From contig NZ_CP117835.1 in assembly GCF_029094545.1 (NCBI RefSeq), positions 3,328,001 through 3,392,000 on the forward strand: a stretch of 64,000 bases of DNA, written 5' to 3'. Positions 37,291-45,745 of this stretch are shown here, one piece after another (the first letter of the stretch is position 1; the number at the start of each line of letters is the position of its first letter). Under the pieces are notes generated by a model. It had not been told where the DNA came from, searched no databases, and saw only the letters and a program-made list of their open reading frames with translations. Source of the stretch: Alkalihalophilus pseudofirmus. Lineage in GTDB: Bacteria; Bacillota; Bacilli; Bacillales; Bacillaceae_D. The translations under genes and the position numbers were made by a program.

Positions 37291-37722
37291 CTACTCCTCT
37301 TTCTTAAATTGTGCCCACTTTGGAGGCAGCTCGAACGTTTCAATATGTTCAAAAGATATAACTTTTGTTTCCCCTGCTGTCACGAGCAGTGTCACTCGAT
37401 CCCTCCCGACACTTATATGAGGGCCAATTACTGGTACAACATCAAGAACTACTTTAAAACGGAAGGAACGAAATCCATCCATTCTTTCAATATGTAAGAC
37501 GGACATTTCGTAAGGATATACAACGGGTACCTTCTTAAGACTTTTTGCATAATACTTCTTAACGGCGTCACTAACTGGATCTGTCAATTGAAGCATCATG
37601 ATATCTTGAACCTGAAGCTCTAAACTGTCCACATTTAGTTTAAGTTCTTTAGAATAAACGTGATTTTGAATTGGTAAAAACAAGAGCAGAAAGCATATAT
37701 AAACCATCCCTAATCTTTTCAT
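37291..37722 (-). CDS. Secreted DUF3888-type protein
   Basis: A 143-residue protein with a cleavable signal peptide (residues ~1-24, hydrophobic VYICFLLLFLPI, cut after YSK or so). The mature part has LTDPVSDAVKKYYAKS and VGRDRVTLLVTAG, which I associate with DUF3888, a family of Bacillus exported proteins of unknown function. ATG 37722 follows GGGGGAGCTC. No operon partner is obvious. Confidence 0.65.
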   Translation of the reverse strand: MKRLGMVYICFLLLFLPIQNHVYSKELKLNVDSLELQVQDIMMLQLTDPVSDAVKKYYAKSLKKVPVVYPYEMSVLHIERMDGFRSFRFKVVLDVVPVIGPHISVGRDRVTLLVTAGETKVISFEHIETFELPPKWAQFKKEE

Positions 37723-37787
37723 CAGAGCTCCCCCTTTTTCAATGTATCTACTTAGCCTCTCTCAGTTTCCACTAATCATTCTTAAAC

Positions 37788-37817
37788 GAAAAAAACAGCC
37801 CACTTAATTTTGGGCTG
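37788..37817 (-). terminator. Terminator after pulA
   Basis: CAGCCCA (37796-37802) and TGGGCTG (37811-37817), then a run of T on the minus strand. Confidence 0.85.
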
Positions 37818-37827
37818 CTCCTTCTTA

Positions 37828-40155
37828 TCAACTTTCTTCTTTTTTTATAACAACGACTGTCAAAGGATCGATCGTTATGCTTTTAGCGGTTAATGTAAAG
37901 CCAGTTGGGTTCTCAATCTTTTCAGTGCCTGCATTAGCGGCATCTGCTATGACAATCCCTTGGGTGATGTCTTCAGATAACGTCAGCATTCGCTCATGCA
38001 AACTGGCATTGACAAATACATAATAGCTGCCCGTTCCGTCAGTAGCTGCATTTCTGTAGGCTAAGATTAAGTCAAATTCTTGAATTTCAGGCGCTTCTAT
38101 CAGGTGTACATGCTGATCTATAAGCTCCTTTGTTCCTAGCCTGAACGCATTCGTAGACCGTCTCAAATGAATTAATCCCGCTGTAAATCTTCTTGTTGCT
38201 GTATGAACAGGAAACTGGTTTGGATCCGTAGCCTTTGACCAGTCAAACATATTTATTCGATCAGAAGAGTTGTATGAATCATGAATAAAATGAGGATATC
38301 TAAACGGTTCCCCTTGCTCATTTACCATAAACGTTGATTTATAAGGCGCGTGCCCTGTGTTCGCTAAAAACTGCTTTGTCCTGCCATACTCTTGGCCGGC
38401 ATGGATAAAAGCTGTTCCCTGACTTAACAACACGAGCGCATTTCCTATTCTGATTCGTTTATGAATTTCTTCTTGATGGTACTCTGGATCTTTCATGATC
38501 GACTGAGCAATGACATCGTGAAGGGTTAAATTATCATGTGCCTCAATATAAGGCACGACATCACCAGGTGAAGTAGCGATGAAATTATGTGGCTGGGCTT
38601 TAATATTATCAAATATTTGACGTATGTTTCTTGCGCCATTCGTTAAAAATCTTGGCTGTCCTTCACTTCCATAGCCAGACTTTAATTCATTTCTAAATTC
38701 ATCAGAAAACACACCCACACTGTCGGTATATTGCATCCAATCTTGATCAGCTGCACGGACAGGCATTCCCTCATCGCCTACAAATGTCCTCCAGCCTTCT
38801 CCTATCATTAAGATCTTGGGATTGAGAGCTTTAGCCTGATTATATGCTAGTTGGATTGTTTCACTATCATGGTCTCCCATCATATCAAAACGAAAGCCGT
38901 CTATTTTAAATTCTTCCACCCAATAGGTAATTGAATCTAACAACAGCTTTCGTGCCATAAAATGTGTGGTACCTAACCGTCCTCCGCCAAAGCTCGTTCT
39001 TGCAGTCCCATCTATGTCCATAAAATGATAATAATGAGGAACTAAGGTTTCTAGGATTTCAACGAGAGCTGTATGGTTATAGACAACATCTAATATGACG
39101 CCCATTCCTTTAAGGTGGACCGCCTCTATTAAAAGCTTCAATTCTTCAATTCGACGCCTAGCGATTTCAGGTTGATCTGAGTACATGCCTGATGGCGAGA
39201 AGTACCCATGCGGATCATAGCCCCAATTATAATTATTTCCCTCAGATGAAAAATCCAGTTCGCGTGTTTTATTATCATTTTCATTCACTTTATAACAGCT
39301 CATGATGGGCAAAAGCTGAATATGAGTGACCCCGAGTGTTTTAATATAATCAAGTTTATCAATGAAAGCAGTGTATGTCCCAAAAGGTGACTCTAAATCA
39401 TTTTCAATCATTGGATCAGAAGTGAAGTCTCTTACATGTACCTCATAAATGACTGCATCTTCTCTTTTTTCATATTGTTCGATCGCTGCAAAATCCAGCT
39501 CTGGACCTATGGTTGAAGGATTAATAATGGCCGCTTTCCCCACTAAATAACCTCCTCTGAAATCCCATGCTGCCATTGATTTTGCATATGGGTCAAGCCC
39601 TAGTTTCTTCTGACCATTCACTTCAATAACATAGTGATAATAATAGCCTTCTAAGTTACTTACGCCCGTATTTTCATGGGTAAGTGTCACCTTCCATACA
39701 CCTTGATCTTCTTTGGTCATGATGATTTCATCAGCTATGATATTGAACTGATCTTCTTTATCATAAACAATTACACTAACAGAGTCGGCTAATGGAGACC
39801 ATAGCTTTAAAGTGGCATTTCCATTTTCATGCAAAGCGGCTCCTAATTGTCCCTCATATTTAAAATAGGTATCCATTAACGTCCAATGAAGACGGAGCTG
39901 TATGGCTTGTTCTTTATATGTCACTGTAAATGGTATGTGTTCAATTGAAAATACACCGCTTAGTTCAATTAGATCGTCTTCAATTTTTCTTACTTCATCT
40001 ATTGGAATATCCTCGCCGGTATGGCTTTTAATATGGATATTTTCTTTGAGATCATTATCACTTAATTGATCGATACCAATCCCTTTTACATGAATAGTCG
40101 TCTCTCCTGCTACTACTCCTGAATGCAGATAAAATCCTATTGGTGGTGTATTCAT
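37828..40155 (-). CDS. pulA: Type I pullulanase
   Basis: Debranches alpha-1,6 links in pullulan, amylopectin or glycogen. The 775-residue protein begins with beta domains (CBM-like, then a CBM48 near 100-200) and continues into a GH13 (subfamily 14) barrel: YNWGYDP is the type I pullulanase signature, the nucleophile is Asp424 in DGFRFDMMGDHD, the acid/base is Glu453 in GEGW, and EAHDNLTLHD holds the transition-state aspartate. No signal peptide, so it is cytoplasmic like B. subtilis AmyX. ATG 40155 follows GGTGATC. A terminator follows. Confidence 0.92.
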   Translation of the reverse strand: MNTPPIGFYLHSGVVAGETTIHVKGIGIDQLSDNDLKENIHIKSHTGEDIPIDEVRKIEDDLIELSGVFSIEHIPFTVTYKEQAIQLRLHWTLMDTYFKYEGQLGAALHENGNATLKLWSPLADSVSVIVYDKEDQFNIIADEIIMTKEDQGVWKVTLTHENTGVSNLEGYYYHYVIEVNGQKKLGLDPYAKSMAAWDFRGGYLVGKAAIINPSTIGPELDFAAIEQYEKREDAVIYEVHVRDFTSDPMIENDLESPFGTYTAFIDKLDYIKTLGVTHIQLLPIMSCYKVNENDNKTRELDFSSEGNNYNWGYDPHGYFSPSGMYSDQPEIARRRIEELKLLIEAVHLKGMGVILDVVYNHTALVEILETLVPHYYHFMDIDGTARTSFGGGRLGTTHFMARKLLLDSITYWVEEFKIDGFRFDMMGDHDSETIQLAYNQAKALNPKILMIGEGWRTFVGDEGMPVRAADQDWMQYTDSVGVFSDEFRNELKSGYGSEGQPRFLTNGARNIRQIFDNIKAQPHNFIATSPGDVVPYIEAHDNLTLHDVIAQSIMKDPEYHQEEIHKRIRIGNALVLLSQGTAFIHAGQEYGRTKQFLANTGHAPYKSTFMVNEQGEPFRYPHFIHDSYNSSDRINMFDWSKATDPNQFPVHTATRRFTAGLIHLRRSTNAFRLGTKELIDQHVHLIEAPEIQEFDLILAYRNAATDGTGSYYVFVNASLHERMLTLSEDITQGIVIADAANAGTEKIENPTGFTLTAKSITIDPLTVVVIKKEES

Positions 40156-40264
40156 CAATGATCACCAACTCTCCCCAATTAAAATGTGCTTATTACCAAC
40201 ATATGCACTGATAATGAACATGTGTACTTGATATAAGAATGCCTTATTAAAATCAAATGAGAAC

Positions 40265-40298
40265 AAAAAAGCATATAAGAAACGAACCCTTATATGCT
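40265..40298 (-). terminator. Terminator after csbD
   Basis: GCATATAAG (40271-40279) pairs with CTTATATGC (40289-40297); the minus strand ends in a six-T run. Confidence 0.8.
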
Positions 40299-40338
40299 AC
40301 TCATTTTATGTTGAAATATGCGGTTTTATAAGGTGAAC

Positions 40339-40518
40339 TTATAGATCTTTAACTTTCCCGATCTCTTTTTGAACATTCCCCTTTGTTTTTTCTTTCTTGC
40401 CTTCTCGCTGCATTTTGCTATTGTTTGTTGCATTTCCCACTTGATCCTTCACTTCACCTTTTGTTTTGTTCACTCCGCCTTTAACCTTATCTGAAAGTCC
40501 ATCATTATTGTTTGCCAT
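40339..40518 (-). CDS. csbD: CsbD-family general stress protein
   Basis: A 59-residue hydrophilic protein rich in Lys, Gly and Asn, with the repeat LSDKVKGGVNKTKGEVKDQ typical of CsbD. In B. subtilis csbD belongs to the sigma-B general stress regulon; the protein's job is unknown and it is probably disordered. ATG 40518 follows AAAGGAGGAATAAAACG. A sigma-B-like promoter lies just upstream. Confidence 0.88.
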   Translation of the reverse strand: MANNNDGLSDKVKGGVNKTKGEVKDQVGNATNNSKMQREGKKEKTKGNVQKEIGKVKDL

Positions 40519-40550
40519 CGTTTTATTCCTCCTTTGTTTGTTAAAGATAT

Positions 40551-40576
40551 ATAACCTCATTTAGGGCAGAATAAAC
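40551..40576 (-). promoter_or_regulatory. Sigma-B-like promoter of csbD
   Basis: On the minus strand GTTTAT (40576-40571), 14 bases, GGTTAT (40556-40551). This is close to the Bacillus sigma-B consensus GTTTAA-N12-15-GGGTAT and is 33 bases upstream of the csbD start. Confidence 0.55.
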
Positions 40577-40652
40577 ATCACTTTATAGGAATGAATATGG
40601 TAAGATGGCTACAGTAGTATTGGAGATTGTTTAAAAGGAAAGGTGTTAGTCC

Positions 40653-42206
40653 ATGAGTATATTAACCGTTAAAAACTTAAGCCACGGTTTTGGTGACCGT
40701 GCTATTTTTCATGATGTTTCCTTCCGCTTATTAAAAGGCGAGCATATCGGCTTAATTGGCGCAAACGGCGAAGGTAAGTCTACATTTATGAACATTATTA
40801 CAGGTAAGTTAATGCCTGATGAAGGAAAAGTAGAATGGTCAAAAAAAGTTCGTGTCGGTTACCTAGATCAGCATACCGTACTTGAGCGAGGCATGACAAT
40901 GCGTGATGTTCTTAAGAGTGCATTCAAATATTTATTTGACCTAGAAGCTGAAATGAATGCGATGTATGACAAAATGGGGGACGTAACTCCAGAAGAGTTA
41001 GAAAAGCTTTTAGAGGATGTCGGTGTGATTCAAGATACTCTCACAAACAACGATTTCTATGTTATTGATGCCAAAGTAGAAGAAATTGCTCGCGGCCTTG
41101 GTCTTGATGATGTTGGTCTTGAGAAGGATGTTGAAGATCTAAGCGGCGGTCAGCGTACTAAAGTTCTTCTTGCTAAGCTGTTGCTTGAAAAGCCAGATAT
41201 CCTCTTGCTTGATGAGCCGACCAACTATTTAGATGAACAACATATCGAGTGGTTAAAGCGTTACCTGCAGGAATATGAAAATGCCTTTATTTTGATTTCG
41301 CATGATATTCCGTTCTTAAATAGTGTAATTAATTTAATTTATCATATGGAAAATCAAGAGTTGAATCGTTATGTCGGCGATTATGATCATTTTCTTGAAG
41401 TACATGAAATGAAAAAGCAGCAATTAGAGGCCGCTTATAAACGCCAACAGCAAGAGATCTCACAGCTAAAAGATTTCGTAGCAAGAAACAAAGCACGTGT
41501 ATCTACACGAAATATGGCTATGTCTCGTCAAAAGAAGCTAGATAAAATGGATGTCATTGAATTAGCTAAGGAGAAGCCAAAGCCTGAATTCAATTTTAAA
41601 GAAGCACGTACAACAAGCAAGCTTATTTTTGAAACAAAAGACCTTGTGATTGGGTATGATGAGCCGTTATCTCGTCCTCTTAACTTACGTATGGAACGCG
41701 GTCAAAAAATTGCTTTAGTTGGGGCAAACGGTATTGGTAAGACGACCCTGCTTAAGAGCCTGTTAGGTATTAATAAGCCTCTCTCTGGATCAGTTGAACG
41801 CGGAGATTATCAAGAAATCGGCTATTTTGAACAAGAAGCAAAAGACTCCTCTAACACGTGTATTGAAGAGATATGGCAGGAGTTCCCTTCACTTGGACAA
41901 GCAGAAGTCCGTGCAGCTCTTGCTAAATGCGGCCTGACGACAAAGCATATTGAAAGTAAAATGATTGTATTAAGCGGTGGAGAAAAAGCAAAGGTCCGCC
42001 TTTGTAAATTGATTAATCGTGAATCAAATATCCTTATTCTCGATGAGCCGACAAACCATTTAGATGTAGAAGCTAAAGCTGAACTCAAACGTGCGTTAAA
42101 GGCGTACAAAGGCAGTATTCTTCTGATCTCGCACGAACCAGAATTTTATGAAGACCTCGTAACAGACGTGTGGAACTGCGAAAGCTGGACGACGAAATTA
42201 GTATAA
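40653..42206 (+). CDS. yfmM: ABC-F family ATPase (YfmM-like)
   Basis: A 517-residue soluble protein with two ABC domains and no membrane part. Domain 1: GANGEGKST, LSGGQ, LLLDEPTNYLD. Domain 2: GANGIGKTT, LSGGE, LILDEPTNHLD. The charged linker between them (KKQQLEAAYKRQQQEI onward, about 250-290) is the P-site-interaction region of ABC-F factors, which act on ribosomes in translation rescue or antibiotic protection. Start and length resemble B. subtilis YfmM from memory. It is monocistronic with a strong terminator. Substrate ribosome state unknown. Confidence 0.85.
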   Translation: MSILTVKNLSHGFGDRAIFHDVSFRLLKGEHIGLIGANGEGKSTFMNIITGKLMPDEGKVEWSKKVRVGYLDQHTVLERGMTMRDVLKSAFKYLFDLEAEMNAMYDKMGDVTPEELEKLLEDVGVIQDTLTNNDFYVIDAKVEEIARGLGLDDVGLEKDVEDLSGGQRTKVLLAKLLLEKPDILLLDEPTNYLDEQHIEWLKRYLQEYENAFILISHDIPFLNSVINLIYHMENQELNRYVGDYDHFLEVHEMKKQQLEAAYKRQQQEISQLKDFVARNKARVSTRNMAMSRQKKLDKMDVIELAKEKPKPEFNFKEARTTSKLIFETKDLVIGYDEPLSRPLNLRMERGQKIALVGANGIGKTTLLKSLLGINKPLSGSVERGDYQEIGYFEQEAKDSSNTCIEEIWQEFPSLGQAEVRAALAKCGLTTKHIESKMIVLSGGEKAKVRLCKLINRESNILILDEPTNHLDVEAKAELKRALKAYKGSILLISHEPEFYEDLVTDVWNCESWTTKLV

Positions 42207-42240
42207 ATAAGAATTCGTGACAAAAGTAATTTATAGATGA

Positions 42241-42287
42241 GAAACAGCGCGCATCTGTTCTGCAGATACGCGCTGTTTCTTTTTTTG
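42241..42287 (+). terminator. Terminator after the ABC-F gene
   Basis: GAAACAGCGCG (42241-42251) and CGCGCTGTTTC (42269-42279) form the outer stem with an inner ATCTG/CAGAT stem, followed by eight T. Confidence 0.9.
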
Positions 42288-42352
42288 AAACCTTTCAATA
42301 AGCAATGACTTAGCCGAACTTTCTCAAAAAGAAAGACATCCCTATCGTATTT

Positions 42353-42745
42353 GTTGATCTCCGCTGCAGGTGCTCGCTTTCCGCGGGCGGTCCGGGAGCC
42401 TCCTCGGGCTTTTTCGCCCTGTGGGATCTCCCTGGTCACGCACATCCCGCTGGAGTCTCGCACCTTCCGCTCCAATCAACGGAGGAAGGATGTTGTGAAG
42501 GTGCTCCCTCATTATAAACAGCTTCTAACCCTAAAATACGGTGCGGCAGATGAAAGCAATAATCATTAGAACTGGGCTCACTTCTTACATCATTCCACTA
42601 CATTTCTAAATTAAGCGATAACTTAGCGGATGAACTATGCGTAGACTCCGATGGGGATTAGAGCAGGAGTGAGATCCCGCAGGGCATAAGCCCGAGAAAG
42701 CTCACTAGCTCCCCACGGAAAGCGGAGTATAGTTCAGCGGCGGCT
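42353..42745 (+). repeat. Composite palindromic repeat, copy 2
   Basis: Module A inverted (42353-42480), spacer, module B (42611-42745), about 393 bases in total. The spacer shares short blocks with copies 1 and 3, for example CATTCCACTA before module B. Small frames open across it (for example on the minus strand at 42475-42146) encode repeat-derived peptides and are not kept in copy 3. Confidence 0.87.
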
Positions 42746-42816
42746 GCCTTACACCATTCAAGCTTCTTGTTTCATTCATTCGTACCGGGGAATGATGGCA
42801 TTAGAGGAGTGATCAT

Positions 42817-43263
42817 ATGAGCTTTGATTATGAGCAAGACTTTGACAACATCAATTTCCGTAAAAACCCTGAAAAGTATCGAGTCGGACGCGGGGAGCAA
42901 GGCGTTCTTCTCGTGGAACCTTATAAAAGTGAAATTCTTCCTCATTGGCGTTTTAAAACACCAGAAATTGCACGCGAATCATCTGAGAAAATCTACCAAC
43001 TCTTCCGATCCTACAAAGAAAATGACGATTTCATCGGCATGGATATGGCTCGTAAATTCATTCAAATGGGTTATACGAGAGCCAGACGCTATGCAAATTA
43101 TAAAGGCGGGAAAAAGTACGATGAAGACGGTCATGTGAACAAGCGGCAGATAGATGAGGAAAAAGCAGAGTCGGCACGAATCTTTGAAGAAAAATGGAAA
43201 ATCATTCGAACAGATAAAAAGTATCTTGAGAAAAAGAAGGATCACCAGAAAAATTTCGGGTGA
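42817..43263 (+). CDS. DUF4385 protein
   Basis: A 148-residue basic protein starting MSFDYEQDFDNINFRKNP, with LPHWRFKTPEIAR and MGYTRARRYANYKGG in the middle; this is the DUF4385 pattern, found in bacteria and some phages with no known function. ATG 42817 follows AGAGGAGTGATCAT. Its stop codon is within the 3' arm of the following terminator hairpin. Confidence 0.8.
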   Translation: MSFDYEQDFDNINFRKNPEKYRVGRGEQGVLLVEPYKSEILPHWRFKTPEIARESSEKIYQLFRSYKENDDFIGMDMARKFIQMGYTRARRYANYKGGKKYDEDGHVNKRQIDEEKAESARIFEEKWKIIRTDKKYLEKKKDHQKNFG

Positions 43264-43274
43264 TTCTTTTTTTA
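43231..43274 (+). terminator. Terminator overlapping the DUF4385 3' end
   Basis: AAAAAGAAGGATCACC (43231-43246) and GGGTGATTCTTTTTT (43258-43272) form a stem running into the T tract; the TGA stop (43261-43263) lies in the second arm. Confidence 0.8.
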
Positions 43275-43431
43275 ATTCTTCCCTATGCGAACACTTCTAT
43301 TAATTAAACGTTTGTTTAATCCCCAAAGTGCGTCAAACATGTGGTACAATAACGCTTGTCTGAAAAAAATAAGCTGCCTTACTATCAAAAAATATATAGC
43401 TAACCTTACTAAAAAGGAGGCATGTCCACCT

Positions 43432-44085
43432 ATGAGCCATACACCTTTTATTGCAGTTGAAGGACCGATTGGAGTGGGAAAAACATCTCTGGCTAAAGCG
43501 ATATCGCTTCATTATCAATATCATTTACTAAAAGAAATTGTCCACGAGAACCCATTTCTAAGCAAGTTTTATGAAAACATAGAGGAATGGAGTTTTCAAA
43601 CAGAGATGTTTTTTCTCTGCAATCGCTATAAACAGCTTGAAGATATCCAGCGGAAATTTCTAGCCTCCAATGTTCCTGTCGTTGCGGACTACCATATTTA
43701 TAAAAATATTATTTTTGCCCAGCGCACATTAAGAAGCGACCAATATGAAAAGTACACCGCAATCTATGATATTATGACCCAAGATATGCCTAAGCCGAAC
43801 TTTATTATCTACCTTGATGCAAGCCTGCCGACATTGTTAAAACGAATAGAGATGCGCGGCCGTGAAATGGAACTGAAAATGGATCCTGCATACTTGCGTC
43901 AGCTTAGAGAAGATTACGAAACGGCCATGGCTAAATGGGCCGTCGAATACCCTGATATACCAATAATCCGCATCAATGGAGATGAGCTGGATTTTGTTCA
44001 ACATGAACAAGATTTGCAAAAAATCTTCACCCTGATTGATGATGCTAGAAAAGAAGGAGCTTTTTGCCTTGAATCTACGAGATAA
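43432..44085 (+). CDS. dgk: Deoxyguanosine kinase
   Basis: Phosphorylates deoxyguanosine for nucleotide salvage. The 217-residue protein has P-loop EGPIGVGKTS (about 11-20), the substrate motif VHENPFLSKFYEN, and DYHIYKN in place of the usual DRS. ATG 43432 follows AAAGGAGG; an upstream in-frame start at 43285 lacks a ribosome-binding site. It overlaps dck by 17 bases, the same pair as yaaG-yaaF in B. subtilis, although there the pair lies beside serS; here it lies elsewhere. Confidence 0.88.
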   Translation: MSHTPFIAVEGPIGVGKTSLAKAISLHYQYHLLKEIVHENPFLSKFYENIEEWSFQTEMFFLCNRYKQLEDIQRKFLASNVPVVADYHIYKNIIFAQRTLRSDQYEKYTAIYDIMTQDMPKPNFIIYLDASLPTLLKRIEMRGREMELKMDPAYLRQLREDYETAMAKWAVEYPDIPIIRINGDELDFVQHEQDLQKIFTLIDDARKEGAFCLESTR

Positions 44086-44740
44086 ATACAATATCCCAAA
44101 AGATGCTATTATCACAATTGCCGGTACAGTTGGCGTTGGGAAATCCACGATGACCAAGTCCATTGCAAAAGCGCTTGGTTTTCAAACCTCTTTTGAAAAT
44201 GTAGACCATAATCCATATTTAGATAAATTTTACGCAGACTTTGAGCGTTGGAGCTTTCATTTGCAGATCTATTTTTTAGCCGAACGCTTTAAAGAACAAA
44301 AGCGTATGTTTGAACAAGGCGGCGGATTTGTACAAGACCGTTCGATTTATGAAGATACAGGTATATTTGCGAAAATGCATGCAGATAAAGGAACGATGAA
44401 CCCTGTAGATTACGAAACGTATACCAGCTTGTTTGATGCGATGGTTATGACCCCATTCTTCCCTCACCCACATGTTCTCATTTATCTTGAAGGAAGTCTT
44501 GATGATATTATTGACCGCATTCATGAACGAGGACGTGAAATGGAGCAGCAAACACCAGTCTCTTACTGGGAAGAAATGCATAAGCGTTATGAAACATGGA
44601 TTGACTCGTTTACTTCCTGTCCTGTCCTGCGCCTAAATATATCTGACTACGACCTGCTTCGTAACGAGAATGATATTGAGCCGATTATTGCTAAAATCGG
44701 AGACGTTATTGAAAGCAATCAGACAGCTGCTCAGCTTTAA
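44069..44740 (+). CDS. dck: Deoxyadenosine/deoxycytidine kinase
   Basis: A 223-residue deoxynucleoside kinase with P-loop AGTVGVGKST, VDHNPYLDKFY and the catalytic DRSIYED motif. It phosphorylates deoxyadenosine and deoxycytidine. The start is a TTG at 44069, nine bases after AAGGAG within the end of dgk, so translation is coupled. Length agrees with the family. It ends before a terminator. Confidence 0.9.
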   Translation: MNLRDKYNIPKDAIITIAGTVGVGKSTMTKSIAKALGFQTSFENVDHNPYLDKFYADFERWSFHLQIYFLAERFKEQKRMFEQGGGFVQDRSIYEDTGIFAKMHADKGTMNPVDYETYTSLFDAMVMTPFFPHPHVLIYLEGSLDDIIDRIHERGREMEQQTPVSYWEEMHKRYETWIDSFTSCPVLRLNISDYDLLRNENDIEPIIAKIGDVIESNQTAAQL

Positions 44741-44745
44741 CATAC

Positions 44746-44778
44746 ATCCCTCCTTAGTTCTCTAAGGGGGATTTTTTA
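44746..44778 (+). terminator. Terminator after dck
   Basis: ATCCCTCCTTAG pairs with CTAAGGGGGAT with one bulge, loop TTCT, then TTTTTT. Confidence 0.8.
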
Positions 44779-44864
44779 TTTCTATCCAACATAGCTCGTC
44801 AACTCATAATTACCCTCAAAGCTGAATATGATAGGGCAACATGTCATAACTAGCGAGGTATAGA

Positions 44865-45719
44865 ATGATTGAAATATCAGGAGTCCCTTTTCACTCAAGC
44901 ACAAGCTGGCCTGCCGGGAGTTTAGAGCGAAGTATTGTGGATCAGATGATGAATTCTTCTGCTACTTTTTCCTATCGTTCAATGAATGAACAGCAATTTG
45001 AAGTGGAATTGCGGAGAAGCATCATACGAAGTTCTCGAATGCTTAATCAAAGTAATGCCGCTTTTGAAGTATTTGAGACCTCTCGCAGCAATCCGATGTA
45101 TTGGTATACAACAAGATACGGGGGTTTTCAATTAAGACCTGGAGTCAGACCTTCTGTTGCGATTGATGATATTTACCGTAATAGTCATATGTATGGGTTT
45201 GAATGTGCAACAGCCATGGTTATTGTTTATTACCACGCGGTCTTGAATATCATCGGTCCAGCTAAATTTGATCAATTATTTCCTGATCTTTACTTGTACA
45301 GCTGGAATTTCGACCCTGACCTTGCCCTTCAAACCGGATTTTCTGCTCAATTTGTCCCAGGGGATGTTGTGTATTTTAACAACCCTCAATATCATCCACA
45401 AACACCGGAATGGCGAGGAGTTAATGCGGTTTTACTCGAAGACGGAACCTATTATGGCCATGGCATGGGGATTATGAGAGCCGACCAGATGATTGCGAGT
45501 TTAAATGAATCCAGAGCGCCTTGGGCCACACAGCCTGCCTATTTAACAAATATGGTGACAAGACCTGGATTCGCTTATCTAGCAAGTGTGGCTCAAATGC
45601 GCTCACAACGACCAGAAAAAGTAAAGTATCCTGTTATTGAACATAATGAATGTTCCATCTCATTTGACCGATACGTCTATTACCTCAACAACACCCACCT
45701 TAACGGGCCGACCCCATAA
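44865..45719 (+). CDS. tgl: Spore coat protein-glutamine gamma-glutamyltransferase (transglutaminase)
   Basis: Forms epsilon-(gamma-glutamyl)lysine cross-links between spore coat proteins. The 284-residue enzyme has the catalytic cysteine at Cys114 in GFECATA, preceded by Glu113 as in B. subtilis Tgl (Glu115-Cys116), and the conserved TPEWRGVNAVLL and YYGHGMGI downstream. ATG 44865 follows GCGAGGTATAG. About 40 residues longer than B. subtilis Tgl, mainly at the C-terminus. Convergent with an amine oxidase gene; the stop codon lies in the shared terminator. Confidence 0.93.
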   Translation: MIEISGVPFHSSTSWPAGSLERSIVDQMMNSSATFSYRSMNEQQFEVELRRSIIRSSRMLNQSNAAFEVFETSRSNPMYWYTTRYGGFQLRPGVRPSVAIDDIYRNSHMYGFECATAMVIVYYHAVLNIIGPAKFDQLFPDLYLYSWNFDPDLALQTGFSAQFVPGDVVYFNNPQYHPQTPEWRGVNAVLLEDGTYYGHGMGIMRADQMIASLNESRAPWATQPAYLTNMVTRPGFAYLASVAQMRSQRPEKVKYPVIEHNECSISFDRYVYYLNNTHLNGPTP

Positions 45720-45736
45720 GGTGGGTGCTTCTTTTT
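45691..45736. terminator. Terminator overlapping the tgl stop codon
   Basis: CACCCACCTTA (45692-45702) pairs with TAAGGTGGGTG (45717-45727), then CTTCTTTTT. The TAA of tgl (45717-45719) opens the second arm. Confidence 0.85.
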
Positions 45737-45745
45737 AACGATGAT

